Shown here: in pieces, positions 35,245 through 44,489 of the stretch
Layout: each line of letters opens with the position of its first letter
How positions within the stretch are numbered: the stretch's first letter is position 1
Made by a program: the position numbers and the translations under genes
NCBI GenBank assembly: GCA_035268885.1
Contig: DATFKA010000072.1
Location: 34,938-98,937 of the forward strand
DNA length: 64,000 nucleotides
Direction: 5' to 3'
Source: DATFKA01 sp035268885
Lineage (GTDB): Bacteria; Bacteroidota; Bacteroidia; Chitinophagales; Saprospiraceae
The notes under the pieces: model-generated
What the model saw: the letters and a program-made list of their open reading frames with translations, nothing else
Database searches by the model: none
Told to the model about the DNA's origin: nothing

Positions 35245-37956
35245 GGCTTCCTCCAGCGCATAAATCGTGTTCTGCACCGACCCTTCGAAAGGCGTTCCCG
35301 CTTTTCCTTTAAGGCTGTATTTAATTTCCATCACCCAGGTAGGAGCGATCTCTGGCAAATGAATAAGCACCCTGCGATTATCTTTGGAAAGACTTATTTT
35401 TTCAATTTGTAGTGCTTTAAGATTATGGCGATCGGAACCGTAGCGACGCGAACGCTCCAAATCCCAGGTATTGATCTCGTAATTGGTCGGATCGGTAGCT
35501 ACTTCCCTGTCCAATGGGTCGCTAAAGGTCAGCTCCACCCCGGCGGATAAAGCCTTCAGCCCCGTTGGAAGGTGTAGCGGTTTGCCCGTATAGCGTACCC
35601 GATAAAGCCCGCCCACCTGGATCATTTGGTTGGTGGCCCAGGCCGACATGCCGCAGGTATACAACTGCCCGTCGGCGGGATTAAAGCGCCCACGCATAAT
35701 GCCCGTAGGGAATTGGGGTACGGGTAGTTCCACCATACCTCCCTGGCGGGTGTCACCGACTTGCTGGGTCATCACCCCGAATATCTTACCATTGCCGTAG
35801 GAGAGATTCAATAAATGTCCGTTGAGGGGTCCCCAGCGATCGCTATCGGCCCAGAGTAATTCCGCCGGAGACCGGTCGTATTTACTATCGATCCAGCAAA
35901 GCGGCGATTCCATCGCCGCATCGGAAGAATCCCGGGGAGCACCGTAGCCCCACATATTCCCGTAAAAGCCGTCTTCTTCTACCCAGTTGATGCGATTCAT
36001 GGGGTTCCAGTAGCCCTCCTGATCCGTCACAATGAAGGAGCCGTCTGGATTTAAGCAGACGCCATTGGCCGCCCGGAAGCCATTGGCAAGGATCTCAGAT
36101 TGTTTGCCGTCGGGACTTACCCGGATCAGGGTACCGTGCTGCGGCACCAGCGATTTCCGAGCGTGGCGACCACTCTTGGCGTAGTAGAAGTTGCCTTCCT
36201 CGTCGGTCTGTAGGCCCATGGCAAATTCGTGAAAGTGCTCCGTTACCTGGTGATCGCTATTAAAGCTTTCGTAATAATCCGTTTCGCCATCACCGTTAAG
36301 GTCACGCAGGATCGCAATTTGATCGCGGCAGCTCACGTAGATAGCCCCCTCCTGATATTTGATGCCCAGTGGCTGAAATAACCCCGTGGCGATACGCTTC
36401 CAGCTCACGTTTCCTTCCCTTTGGGTAATGCCTTTCAGGTGAAACACCTCACCGTCAATGGTACAGAGCACCGCCTCGTCTCCACCGGGAAGAAAGTCAA
36501 TACCCGTGGGTCGCATGCGGCTATTCCAGGGATTCTGCTGTGGCAGCGTGAAGACATCCACCTCGTAAGCATCACCAGTGTCCCCCGGGATAATGGGAGA
36601 GCGTAAAACCTGGGGATCGTGTGCCGGACCACCTTTGGTAAAGGTGGTCAGATCCAGGGGCGCTGCACTCTCCGACACCCGTTTAGTCAGTTGTGAACTG
36701 GGAGATTTACTCAGAAATAATTTCACCTTAACATCGGCACCCGGAGGTACAGCCAACAAGTGGAAGCCATCTGATTTTTCCAACTTTCCATCCCCAAGCT
36801 TACGTACGGTAGCCATCTCGGGTGCTACTCTTAGAATCAATTCCTGATCCGCGCCACTAATATTTAAGGTACGGCTCATCACGGGTACTTCATCCAGGGT
36901 TTCCAAATCGTAGGTTTCCAATACCCGGGCCTGCCCAAGGGTATAATGCAGCACTACCCGCTGACCGTGATAGTAGAGTCCTTTATAATGTGCCCATTCG
37001 CGCGGCAAGGGTCCGAAGGGTCGCCCGTCTACCGCTACGAAACGGGGATCTTCGAAGCCCCCCGTTGCCGGATTTGCCCAGCCGGGTGCTACCGGATTTT
37101 CGACCTGGATACTTCCTACCGTCCTGGGAAAGATGTTATGCACGTCGTTGAGTAGTATGTCTTCGTAATCAATAAAGCCTTGCCCGGTCCAGAAGCCTGA
37201 AAAACGCAGCAGGTCGTGGTCAAAAAGCGCAAAGGCCTGACCCTCAGCCACGCCTCCCTCTCCCTGATCCAGACGCATAGCGATCCCCTTATAGGAAAAA
37301 TTGACGTCCCGAAAATCTTCGTTGGCCAGGGGGCTACGACCTCCGGAAATGCCCCGCGGTGGCGCATCCGTATTGGATAGATCATAGGTATGGATAAAGA
37401 AATCACCGTAATCCATTTCCGCCCAGGGCTGGTAAGGCTGGGGGTCCGGCCCCAGGGTATCGCCGGGCGGCAGGGACTCGATGTAGGCCTTCGTCACTTC
37501 CACATACTGTTCCGGATTATTATCTTTGATAAACTCCTCGCGAATAAAGTGGATCACTTCGTATTTTTCTTTTGGCGTCAGGCGCATCTGTGGAGGCATA
37601 CGGCCAAAACCACGGGTAAGCGTCTGGTACATAGAATAGGGATCCGCACCGTTCCTAAAGGCCTCGTTCCAAAACTGTCGGGAATTTGGAATAGAGCCCG
37701 GCTGCTCCAGGTTCCCGTGACAACTATAGCATTGTGTGCGATAGATCTGCATTCCTTTGTGGTAGAACTCCGGCGTCCAATTGGCCAGGAAGCCCGCGTG
37801 ATCCAGGTTTTTCTCGTAGTCCGGCAGATCCGAGGGAGCTAATAAATATTCGGCGGGGGCTTCCACGGTTGGCTCCGTTTCGGCAGGCTGACAAGCAGAG
37901 ACAAAGAATAAGAGTCCCATCAGTAAGGGCCCCAAAGATTGAAATTTGATATGCAT
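35236..37956 (-). CDS. Lipoprotein with cytochrome c domain and sorbosone-dehydrogenase-like propeller
   Basis: 906 residues. Lipobox FVSAC (Cys22). The cytochrome c motif CYSCH is at residues 76-80, with a likely Met ligand in GRMPPQM. A middle beta-rich region (about 170-430) resembles the DUF6797-type domain (LFDHDLLRFSGFWTGQGFIDY). Residues 470-800 form a glucose/sorbosone dehydrogenase-like propeller (DFLPGGDEAVLCTIDGEVFHL, GFRAANGVCLNPDGSFIVTDQ). This suggests an envelope-bound oxidation step passing electrons to the heme. It is downstream of the ThuA-like lipoprotein gene (26 bp), whose family is linked to sugar metabolism. Substrate unknown. Confidence 0.85.
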   Translation of the reverse strand: MHIKFQSLGPLLMGLLFFVSACQPAETEPTVEAPAEYLLAPSDLPDYEKNLDHAGFLANWTPEFYHKGMQIYRTQCYSCHGNLEQPGSIPNSRQFWNEAFRNGADPYSMYQTLTRGFGRMPPQMRLTPKEKYEVIHFIREEFIKDNNPEQYVEVTKAYIESLPPGDTLGPDPQPYQPWAEMDYGDFFIHTYDLSNTDAPPRGISGGRSPLANEDFRDVNFSYKGIAMRLDQGEGGVAEGQAFALFDHDLLRFSGFWTGQGFIDYEDILLNDVHNIFPRTVGSIQVENPVAPGWANPATGGFEDPRFVAVDGRPFGPLPREWAHYKGLYYHGQRVVLHYTLGQARVLETYDLETLDEVPVMSRTLNISGADQELILRVAPEMATVRKLGDGKLEKSDGFHLLAVPPGADVKVKLFLSKSPSSQLTKRVSESAAPLDLTTFTKGGPAHDPQVLRSPIIPGDTGDAYEVDVFTLPQQNPWNSRMRPTGIDFLPGGDEAVLCTIDGEVFHLKGITQREGNVSWKRIATGLFQPLGIKYQEGAIYVSCRDQIAILRDLNGDGETDYYESFNSDHQVTEHFHEFAMGLQTDEEGNFYYAKSGRHARKSLVPQHGTLIRVSPDGKQSEILANGFRAANGVCLNPDGSFIVTDQEGYWNPMNRINWVEEDGFYGNMWGYGAPRDSSDAAMESPLCWIDSKYDRSPAELLWADSDRWGPLNGHLLNLSYGNGKIFGVMTQQVGDTRQGGMVELPVPQFPTGIMRGRFNPADGQLYTCGMSAWATNQMIQVGGLYRVRYTGKPLHLPTGLKALSAGVELTFSDPLDREVATDPTNYEINTWDLERSRRYGSDRHNLKALQIEKISLSKDNRRVLIHLPEIAPTWVMEIKYSLKGKAGTPFEGSVQNTIYALEEALQ

Positions 37957-37982
37957 AGCTGGTTTGTATTTTTACTCCGTGA

Positions 37983-39110
37983 TTATTGTGCCAGGTCGGC
38001 CACTTCCAAATCCTTTTTTATCCAATACTCATCGTCGTGGAAATTAAAAGCGGAGGGATCGTACTCCCCGACTAGTTCCACCTTTGCCTCCTGGGGAACA
38101 TCCATCCCCAGAAGATGGTAAACTGAATTCACCAGCAAGCGCCGGACCCCCTCATTCACCATATCCGTCGATGAGCCGATGGTGGAAGTAAAGGCCTTGC
38201 CGGGCGATCCTCCGGGTAAGAGGTAGGATTTTGTCCAGGCAATCGGCATCATGGGCTCATTCGGATTATAAGGTTCCTTGCTGGCGGGATTCACGGTAGC
38301 CACCGCACTGTCGGTAGGTTTCAAACCGTAGAAGGGATCCGTCTCGTCAAAGGCTTCGGCACGATCGATTACCTGACCCAAAACAATGGGCTGGGCATCT
38401 CCCGGCAGGGGCAATCGGACGCCGTACACATCCGTAGGACCCCAGATATCTCCATCTTCCAGGCCATTAGTGATCGGATGATTTTTAGCATCGGTAGCGA
38501 TCAGGCCACGGGTACTTTGCTGTTTGTGGTGACCGTGGTGGGTATGCCAGCGCTCGCCCAGGACCAGGCGCCCAAAGCCGCCTTCCCAGGGACTCCCTTC
38601 AACATTATGAGAATTCGACCAGTGTTTATATGGACTTTCTTTATCGCCAAACTCAAAGGCGTGCGTAGCCGTTCGCAGGGCCACGACCGGTTTGCCCGCT
38701 TTGAAATACTTTTCAAATTGCGCCATTTGCTCATCCGGAAGTGCCCGAAAGCGCGTAAACAAAACCATGAGATCGGCTTCTTCCAAAGCTTCCAGGCCTG
38801 GTATATTTTCTCCGTAATTGGGATTAATGATTCCGGGTTTTTCTGGATCCTGGGCGAATAGCACCGTACAATCAAAGCCGTGCTGTTCCGCCAGGATTTT
38901 GGCGAGTTGTGGCAAAGCTTCCTCCGATCGATACTCTTCATCCCCACTTACCAAAACAATACGCTTATTTTTGGCCAGGTCTTTGTCTCCCTCGTACGCG
39001 ACCCATCGGGCAGGCTCAGTATCGGCAATTGCCTCGGTTTGATCTGCTCTGGGAGAACAAGCAGTAAGGAATACGAGTAAGAAAAAATATACGCTGGTAA
39101 GTTTTTTCAT
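37983..39110 (-). CDS. ThuA-domain lipoprotein
   Basis: 375 residues from Met at 39110, which gives a clean lipoprotein signal (VFLTAC); a Met 22 codons upstream would disturb it. The ThuA fold, a glutamine-amidotransferase-like fold, is seen in RIVLVSGDEEYRSEEALPQLA, LMVLFTRFRALPDEQM and VVALRTATHAFEFG. ThuA proteins act in trehalose or other sugar utilisation; exact chemistry is unclear. It sits between the thioredoxin-like YyaL gene and the cytochrome c/propeller lipoprotein gene, all exported and on one strand. Confidence 0.87.
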   Translation of the reverse strand: MKKLTSVYFFLLVFLTACSPRADQTEAIADTEPARWVAYEGDKDLAKNKRIVLVSGDEEYRSEEALPQLAKILAEQHGFDCTVLFAQDPEKPGIINPNYGENIPGLEALEEADLMVLFTRFRALPDEQMAQFEKYFKAGKPVVALRTATHAFEFGDKESPYKHWSNSHNVEGSPWEGGFGRLVLGERWHTHHGHHKQQSTRGLIATDAKNHPITNGLEDGDIWGPTDVYGVRLPLPGDAQPIVLGQVIDRAEAFDETDPFYGLKPTDSAVATVNPASKEPYNPNEPMMPIAWTKSYLLPGGSPGKAFTSTIGSSTDMVNEGVRRLLVNSVYHLLGMDVPQEAKVELVGEYDPSAFNFHDDEYWIKKDLEVADLAQ

Positions 39111-39195
39111 GATCGGCATGATTTTACAGGTAAAATAATTCATGAAAAATAAGAATTTTAAATGAAATGCCCTCAATTAAGCAGTCCTCCTACCT

Positions 39196-41325
39196 TCAAA
39201 ACCCAACTTTTGTTCGCATCTGCTCCAAAGCAAGATCTACCTCTTGCACCGGCAGGCGGCAGACCTTATCCTTACAGACGTAAATGTACGTCTCCTCCCC
39301 ACGTAATTTCTGCTGTAGCAGTTCCAGTTTGCCTTCCTCCGCCCCACCCAGGAAGAGCGCATTGGGCAGATAATTTCGCATCATAGCTGATTGCAGCGCC
39401 TTGTAATCCGGTCCGACGATGGCCACTTCGTAGGGTGCTTCGGTCATGTGCAGATATAGTTGTAGCCAATTCGAATAAGCGAAAGGCTCCTTTTCGGCGA
39501 GGACGCGCTGCCAGACGGCGCTTAGCATTTGCATGGAGCGCTCCTGGTAATCTTCCCGGTAGCGCAGTAAAGACAGGTCGCAGAGCACCTCCGCCATCAC
39601 AGAATTGGCCGCCGGCCGCACGTTATCCATCAGGCTACGCTGCCGGGTAATCAGTTCGGGATCGAGGTCGGAGGTGTAGAAGTAAAACTCCGTATCGGCG
39701 TCCCAAAAGTGCAAATTCGCATAATCGACCAGTAGCTGTGCTTTATCCAGCCACCGGGTATCGAAGGTGTTTTCGTAGAGGCGGATTAAGGCTTGCGCCA
39801 AAAAGGCGTAATCATCCAAAAAGGCATTGATACTGACTCTTCCATCCTTGTAGGAACGGTACAACTGACCATCCTCCTGCAGGAAGTTTTGGACTAGAAA
39901 ATCCGCATTTTCCAGCGCGGTACTCAGGTAGGCTTCTTCGCCCAGGTAGCGATAAGCATCCAGGTAGCCCCGGAGCATCAGGGCGTTCCAGCTAAGCAGG
40001 ATCTTATCGTCCAGGCCCGGTGCGGGTCGCTGCTGGCGGGCAGTCAGTAAGGTAGCTTCCATTTCCCGGAAGTTTTCTTCCAGCTCCTTCCCTGTCACCT
40101 GCTGCCTTTCGGCAAAAGCCGGTAGCGATTCGGTACGATAGAGGATATTCTTAGCCTCCTCCCAATTACCTTCCGGCTTTATTTGGTAAAAATCGAAAAA
40201 CAGATCCCGCCACTGGTCATCGGGCAGGAGATTTTCCAGTTCTGCCTCGGTCCAGACGTAGTACTGGCCCTCCTCCCCTTCCGAATCGGCATCCAGCGAG
40301 GAGTAGAAGCCACCCGCCGGGTCCCAGAAGGTCTTTTCGACGAAGGTTAGGGTTTCCTTTACCGTTCGGGCGTAGCGCTCTTTACCCGTCAGGGCGTAGG
40401 CCTGCGCGTAAAGCGAGACCAATTGTGCATTATCGTAGAGCATCTTCTCGAAGTGGGGCACCTTCCATTGCTTATCCACCGAATAGCGGGCAAAGCCGCC
40501 GCCCAGCTGATCGTAGATGCCGCCGCAGGCCATCTGCCGCAGGCTGGTTTCCACCACCTGTAAAGCTTGAATATCGCCAGTATAAAAATACCACTGCAGC
40601 AGCAATTCCTGCAGATTTGGGCTGGGAAATTTGGGGGCGCCGCGGCGTCCGCCGTAGACGGTATCCATTTGGGCCAAGATGCTTCCCATAGCGGGTTGCA
40701 GTTCCGCCAGCCCCATGTTCGTACCCACTTCCTCCTCTACCGTCAGCGAATCTAGCGCCCGGATGCCCCGCAGCAGCTGGGCCGCGTAGGTATCCAGTTT
40801 TTCGGGTTCATCCTGATAGATCTGCGCAAAGTAGTCGAGGATCTCCAACCAGTTTTTTTGCGGAAAGTAGGTTCCCGCCCAGACGGGTCGACCATCCGGC
40901 AGTGCAAAAACGTTCAGCGGCCAGCCGCAGGCCTGACCGGTTGCCAGTTGGCAGGCATCCATATAGATGGCATCAATATCCGGTCGCTCCTCCCGATCTA
41001 CCTTGATCGACACAAAATGTCGGTTCATAACATTCGCCACGGCGGTATCCTCGAAGGATTCACGTTCCATCACGTGACACCAATGGCAAGAGGAGTAGCC
41101 AATACTGATGAGTAGGAGTTTGTCTTCCGCCTGCGCTTTCTCCAGCGCCTCCTCGCCCCAGGGATACCAGTTGACTGGATTGTGCGCGTGTTGCAGCAGG
41201 TAGGGGCTGGTTTCCTTAGCCAGGGCATTGGTATGGGGGGCTGGACTTTGGCAAGTAAGCAACGAAAGGAAAATAATAGAGCAAATCAGATACAAAGACA
41301 CCTGGTAGTGGAGCAATTTCATCAT
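39196..41325 (-). CDS. YyaL/DUF255 thioredoxin-domain lipoprotein
   Basis: 709 residues with a lipobox (SLLTC, Cys25). Residues 35-190 are the DUF255 thioredoxin-like domain, with NALAKETSPYLLQHAHNPV and the active-site motif CHWC (80-83), followed by the (alpha/alpha)6 barrel (APKFPSPNLQELLL, YDNAQLVSLYAQAY, DDKILLSWNALMLRGY) of the YyaL/spermatogenesis-associated 20 family. Function is not established. Most relatives are cytoplasmic; the lipoprotein signal here puts it in the envelope. Probable first gene of a three-lipoprotein operon with ThuA and cytochrome c. Confidence 0.9.
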   Translation of the reverse strand: MMKLLHYQVSLYLICSIIFLSLLTCQSPAPHTNALAKETSPYLLQHAHNPVNWYPWGEEALEKAQAEDKLLLISIGYSSCHWCHVMERESFEDTAVANVMNRHFVSIKVDREERPDIDAIYMDACQLATGQACGWPLNVFALPDGRPVWAGTYFPQKNWLEILDYFAQIYQDEPEKLDTYAAQLLRGIRALDSLTVEEEVGTNMGLAELQPAMGSILAQMDTVYGGRRGAPKFPSPNLQELLLQWYFYTGDIQALQVVETSLRQMACGGIYDQLGGGFARYSVDKQWKVPHFEKMLYDNAQLVSLYAQAYALTGKERYARTVKETLTFVEKTFWDPAGGFYSSLDADSEGEEGQYYVWTEAELENLLPDDQWRDLFFDFYQIKPEGNWEEAKNILYRTESLPAFAERQQVTGKELEENFREMEATLLTARQQRPAPGLDDKILLSWNALMLRGYLDAYRYLGEEAYLSTALENADFLVQNFLQEDGQLYRSYKDGRVSINAFLDDYAFLAQALIRLYENTFDTRWLDKAQLLVDYANLHFWDADTEFYFYTSDLDPELITRQRSLMDNVRPAANSVMAEVLCDLSLLRYREDYQERSMQMLSAVWQRVLAEKEPFAYSNWLQLYLHMTEAPYEVAIVGPDYKALQSAMMRNYLPNALFLGGAEEGKLELLQQKLRGEETYIYVCKDKVCRLPVQEVDLALEQMRTKVGF

Positions 41326-41683
41326 GGTCTAATATAACCATTCGTCACCAAAATAACTACCCCTATCCCATCAACCATTGACCCAAAAAGTACATCAATG
41401 GGAAAAAGGTTATACAGGCAATAGCAATGGCTATTTTTTTAATAGAGGAATGTGAGTTTTCGGATAAAGGAGTAGATAAGCTTCGAACTTCTCCGAAAAT
41501 AGACTTAGGACTGGTAGTTTCCATGGATTTAGGTTTTTATCTAATAAAAGTAAACAAAATACCTAAAACTCACTTGTCCTTTCATTGAAAAATTAAATTT
41601 TAAGTAGTTTCTTTAGTAAATCTCCTTTATCAACTAGTTACTTTAACCTTGGAAACTATGCCCAGGGCATCACCTTCTTCCAC
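41326..41683. other. Intergenic region with one small gene
   Basis: This 358-bp gap between the YyaL and gamma-glutamylcyclotransferase genes contains the 53-codon reading frame at 41363-41524. The remaining 160 bp upstream of that frame is A/T-rich and shows no convincing promoter, terminator or repeat. Confidence 0.5.
41363..41524 (-). CDS. Possible 53-residue small membrane protein
   Basis: Reads METTSPKSIFGEVRSL, a Ser-rich linker, then a single strongly hydrophobic helix (KKIAIAIACITFFPLMYFLG) and a stop. The soluble head plus lone C-terminal helix is a plausible small tail-anchored protein. No family was recognised, and there is no operon support. Called mainly on its hydrophobic pattern and on the absence of other features in the gap. 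Confidence 0.5.
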   Translation of the reverse strand: METTSPKSIFGEVRSLSTPLSENSHSSIKKIAIAIACITFFPLMYFLGQWLMG

Positions 41684-42142
41684 CTATCCATTCGCCCGCA
41701 GAGAACGCAAAAAGGTCAAATGAGTGGGATTGTTTTCCAGGTAGTGGAGGTAATTACCGCTCTCAATGAGGGGTAGATCATTGGTAGACTGATTATAGAG
41801 GTACATCCAGCAGTGGTAGGGCTGATCGGAAATTTTTACTTGGGCTATTTCCCGGCGGTATTCACTTAGCTCGGGTTGTTCGGGGATTAGTCCTTCGTAC
41901 TCATCCAGAAAAGGCAATAGCGTATCTTTATTCAAAAGTCGGAAGACGTGCCCCTGAACGTAGTGCTCTTCCGCACTAAGTATCAGACCGGGATACTGAC
42001 CCAGATCGTATAGTATTCCCTGTATCTGCCCTGCTCCGACGAATTCGGCCTGCTCGTGGAAAGTCCGGGCCACGCGCGAACGCACCGTGGCCATCAAGGA
42101 GCCGTAGACAAATATATAATCGCTCTGGGCTGATTGCTTCAT
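41684..42142 (-). CDS. Gamma-glutamylcyclotransferase-like (AIG2/GGCT) protein
   Basis: 152 residues. IFVYGSLM at residues 10-17 is the family substrate loop, and the catalytic glutamate lies in LDEYEG. Known relatives cyclise gamma-glutamyl groups to 5-oxoproline; bacterial AIG2-like substrates vary. Its ATG overlaps the end of the rfaE1-like gene by 4 nt, so the two are translationally coupled. Confidence 0.87.
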   Translation of the reverse strand: MKQSAQSDYIFVYGSLMATVRSRVARTFHEQAEFVGAGQIQGILYDLGQYPGLILSAEEHYVQGHVFRLLNKDTLLPFLDEYEGLIPEQPELSEYRREIAQVKISDQPYHCWMYLYNQSTNDLPLIESGNYLHYLENNPTHLTFLRSLRANG

Positions 42143-43140
42143 GATTTAATCGCTGCCTTTTTTAGCTCCTCAAATTCGCGGGCCAGCTGCTCGGCATTGA
42201 CGGGTACTACCCCTACCCTTTCGCAGACCTGCCCGCCCGCCAGATTGGATAATAAGGCCATATGGCTTGCGTCGAGCTCCAGAGCCATGGCCAGGGTGGC
42301 TACGCTAATAACACTATCGCCCGCACCACATACGTCGACGATGTCCCGGGGCGGTACCGGAAAGATGGTCCCCGACTGCTTACCAGCGATAAAGAGACCG
42401 TGCTCAGAAAGCGTAATCAGCGTAAACTGGTTGCCCAGCTTATTACGGATCAAATCGTTGGCCCGCAGCAAATCTTCCAGATTGGGATGAATGGGGAAAT
42501 CTGCCTGGGCCCGTATTTCTTTTAAATTGGGTTTGAAAAGTGTACTGTGTTTGTAGGCCCAAAAATTGCGGGCCTTGGGATCCACCGCCGTGGGTATATC
42601 TCTTTTCACGGCTTCCAGTAAGACCTCCGAGATGGTTTTTTGCGAAAGCACCCCCTTATTATAATCCTGAAAGAGGATGGCATCAATAGCCCGGTTATCG
42701 AGAATATCGCGCACTTTAGACAAGAGGGTGTCCCCCTCCGTCTCGTTCAGGTCGAAGGTATCTTCGGTATCGACCCGGAGTAACTGCTGACTCTGCGCCA
42801 ACACCCGGGTCTTGATCGTAGTCCGACGGTCTTCTGATTGAATGATACCACGGTTACTGATCCCCGCTGCTGGTAATAGCTCCAACAGTTGATCCGCCGC
42901 TTCGTCTTTCCCCACCATACTCACCAGATAGGGTTTAGCGCCCAGCGCGGCCAAATTGAGGGCCACATTGGCGGCTCCCCCCAATCGATTTTCGGACTTT
43001 TGCAGACGCACCACGGGTACCGGCGCCTCAGGAGAGATCCGATCAACGGCTCCTTCCAAATAGCGATCAACCATAACATCACCCAGAACCAGGATGTTGA
43101 GCTTTTTAAACGCGGCTAAAAGGGCGGCACTACTCTCCAT
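42139..43140 (-). CDS. rfaE1: D-glycero-beta-D-manno-heptose-7-phosphate kinase (HldE N-domain/RfaE1 type)
   Basis: 333 residues, PfkB fold. N-terminal NILVLGDVMVDRYLEGAVDRISPEAPVPVV, then GGAANVALNLAALG, and the C-terminal anion-hole motif CGAGDS. The RISPEAPVPVV segment is specific to the heptose kinase (RfaE1/HldE N-domain). It makes heptose-1,7-bisphosphate for the LPS inner core. The adenylyltransferase domain of fused HldE is absent, so a separate RfaE2 is expected elsewhere. It lies between waaA and the GGCT-like gene on one strand. Confidence 0.92.
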   Translation of the reverse strand: MESSAALLAAFKKLNILVLGDVMVDRYLEGAVDRISPEAPVPVVRLQKSENRLGGAANVALNLAALGAKPYLVSMVGKDEAADQLLELLPAAGISNRGIIQSEDRRTTIKTRVLAQSQQLLRVDTEDTFDLNETEGDTLLSKVRDILDNRAIDAILFQDYNKGVLSQKTISEVLLEAVKRDIPTAVDPKARNFWAYKHSTLFKPNLKEIRAQADFPIHPNLEDLLRANDLIRNKLGNQFTLITLSEHGLFIAGKQSGTIFPVPPRDIVDVCGAGDSVISVATLAMALELDASHMALLSNLAGGQVCERVGVVPVNAEQLAREFEELKKAAIKS

Positions 43141-43150
43141 AAATCACTTT

Positions 43151-43168
43151 ACCAGGAATTCTTAAACA
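43151..43168. repeat. 18-bp repeat shared with the element at 4.4 kb
   Basis: Positions 43151-43168 are identical to 4583-4600, the right end of the nested-palindrome element. Here it stands alone, 10 bp upstream of the rfaE1 start codon (between waaA and rfaE1), without its inverted partner. It may be an element remnant or a shared binding site. Confidence 0.4.
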
Positions 43169-43220
43169 TTTTCAATAAAAAACGAAGTAAATGTACAAAA
43201 TGCAGCTTGCTTTTGTAAGA

Positions 43221-44477
43221 CTAATCCGGTAAAAATCCTCGGGACCGTAAGGAAGTAAATATTTTTTGGGTAGCATGACGGCTTTCCTGCAAATAGTTCT
43301 GGACCACTTCTCGGCTCTGCTCGTATCGATCCGCTTGCAGTAGTGCTGCAAAAGCCGTTTTCAATTGCTGTACATCCTGAATAACATAAGCCCCTCCCCG
43401 CTCGACCGTCTGCCGGGCTTCTTCAAACTTCTCGTGCTTTGGTCCAAAGATCAACGGCAAGCCAAATGCCATGGGTTCCAGGGTGTTGTGAATACCGGCC
43501 CCAAACCCTCCGCCGACGTAAGCGATCCGGGCGTATTGATACAGGCCGGACAACATCCCAATATTGTCGATGATCAGTACCCGCGAAGAACCGGGTTGAT
43601 TTTCAGACCAGTCAGAATACTTTTCGTAGGGTAAGGGCAGGTTCTCCTCTATCTGCTGGATGTGGCGCGCGCCAATATCGTGGGGAGCCAGAATAACGCA
43701 CCAGTCGGCGGGTAGTGCTTCCGCAAAAAACGTAACTAACCGTCTTTCGTCCGGTGGCCAGCTACTTCCGACCACCAGAGTGGGTCTTTCCGTCCGCCAA
43801 GCTTCAATCTTTGGAAAACTTCGGACTTCTTTGGCAATTTGCAGCACCCGGTCGACGCGCGGATCACCCACTACTGTCATCTCAGAAATCCCGGCCCGAC
43901 GTAAAACCCGGGCAGAACTTTCGTTTTGCAGGTAAAAATGAGCAAAAGAAGCCAGTTGGCGCCGAAACCAGCCACCGTAAAGGCTGAAAAAATATTGTTG
44001 TGGACGAAAAAGTCCGGCAATCAGCACCAGCGGTATGGCTCGCTTTTTTGCGCAAGCAATATAATTCCACCAAAACTCGTACTTCACAAAAACCCCCAGG
44101 TCAGGCTGTAGAATCTCCAGAAAATCCCGGGCATTCGCGGGACGATCCAGGGGTAAGTACATGACCTGATCGGCCAGGGGGTAATCCTTGCGCACGGAAT
44201 ATCCGGAGGGCGAGAAAAAAGTAAGTAACACCCGAATCGACGGCTGTTCTTGCTTCATCTCTTCGATCAGGGGTCGGCCCTGCTCGAATTCGCCCAGCGA
44301 GGCACAGTGTATCCAAATTCGTGGCTGATCCGATGGCCAGCCGGCCACCACCTCCCGGAGCTGCTGCCGCCACTCCTGCCTACCCATCCACCACTGCCGG
44401 GCTTTGGGTACAAAAATGGTCGCCAGACGGTAGAGCCCGCCCAATAAGTAGATACCCAGATTATAGAAATAACGCAT
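43221..44477 (-). CDS. waaA: Kdo transferase
   Basis: 418 residues, GT-B fold of family GT30. Motifs: IWIHCASLGEFEQGRPLIEE (with the catalytic Glu), GVFVKYEFWWN, and the C-terminal donor site GGFGAGIHNTLEPMAFGLPLIFGPKHEKF. The N-terminal hydrophobic stretch anchors it to the inner membrane. WaaA adds Kdo to lipid A precursor. It starts 12 bp after the outer-membrane barrel gene and is followed by the heptose kinase, together forming an LPS-related operon. Confidence 0.94.
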   Translation of the reverse strand: MRYFYNLGIYLLGGLYRLATIFVPKARQWWMGRQEWRQQLREVVAGWPSDQPRIWIHCASLGEFEQGRPLIEEMKQEQPSIRVLLTFFSPSGYSVRKDYPLADQVMYLPLDRPANARDFLEILQPDLGVFVKYEFWWNYIACAKKRAIPLVLIAGLFRPQQYFFSLYGGWFRRQLASFAHFYLQNESSARVLRRAGISEMTVVGDPRVDRVLQIAKEVRSFPKIEAWRTERPTLVVGSSWPPDERRLVTFFAEALPADWCVILAPHDIGARHIQQIEENLPLPYEKYSDWSENQPGSSRVLIIDNIGMLSGLYQYARIAYVGGGFGAGIHNTLEPMAFGLPLIFGPKHEKFEEARQTVERGGAYVIQDVQQLKTAFAALLQADRYEQSREVVQNYLQESRHATQKIFTSLRSRGFLPD

Positions 44478-44489
44478 TGGCTTACCGGT

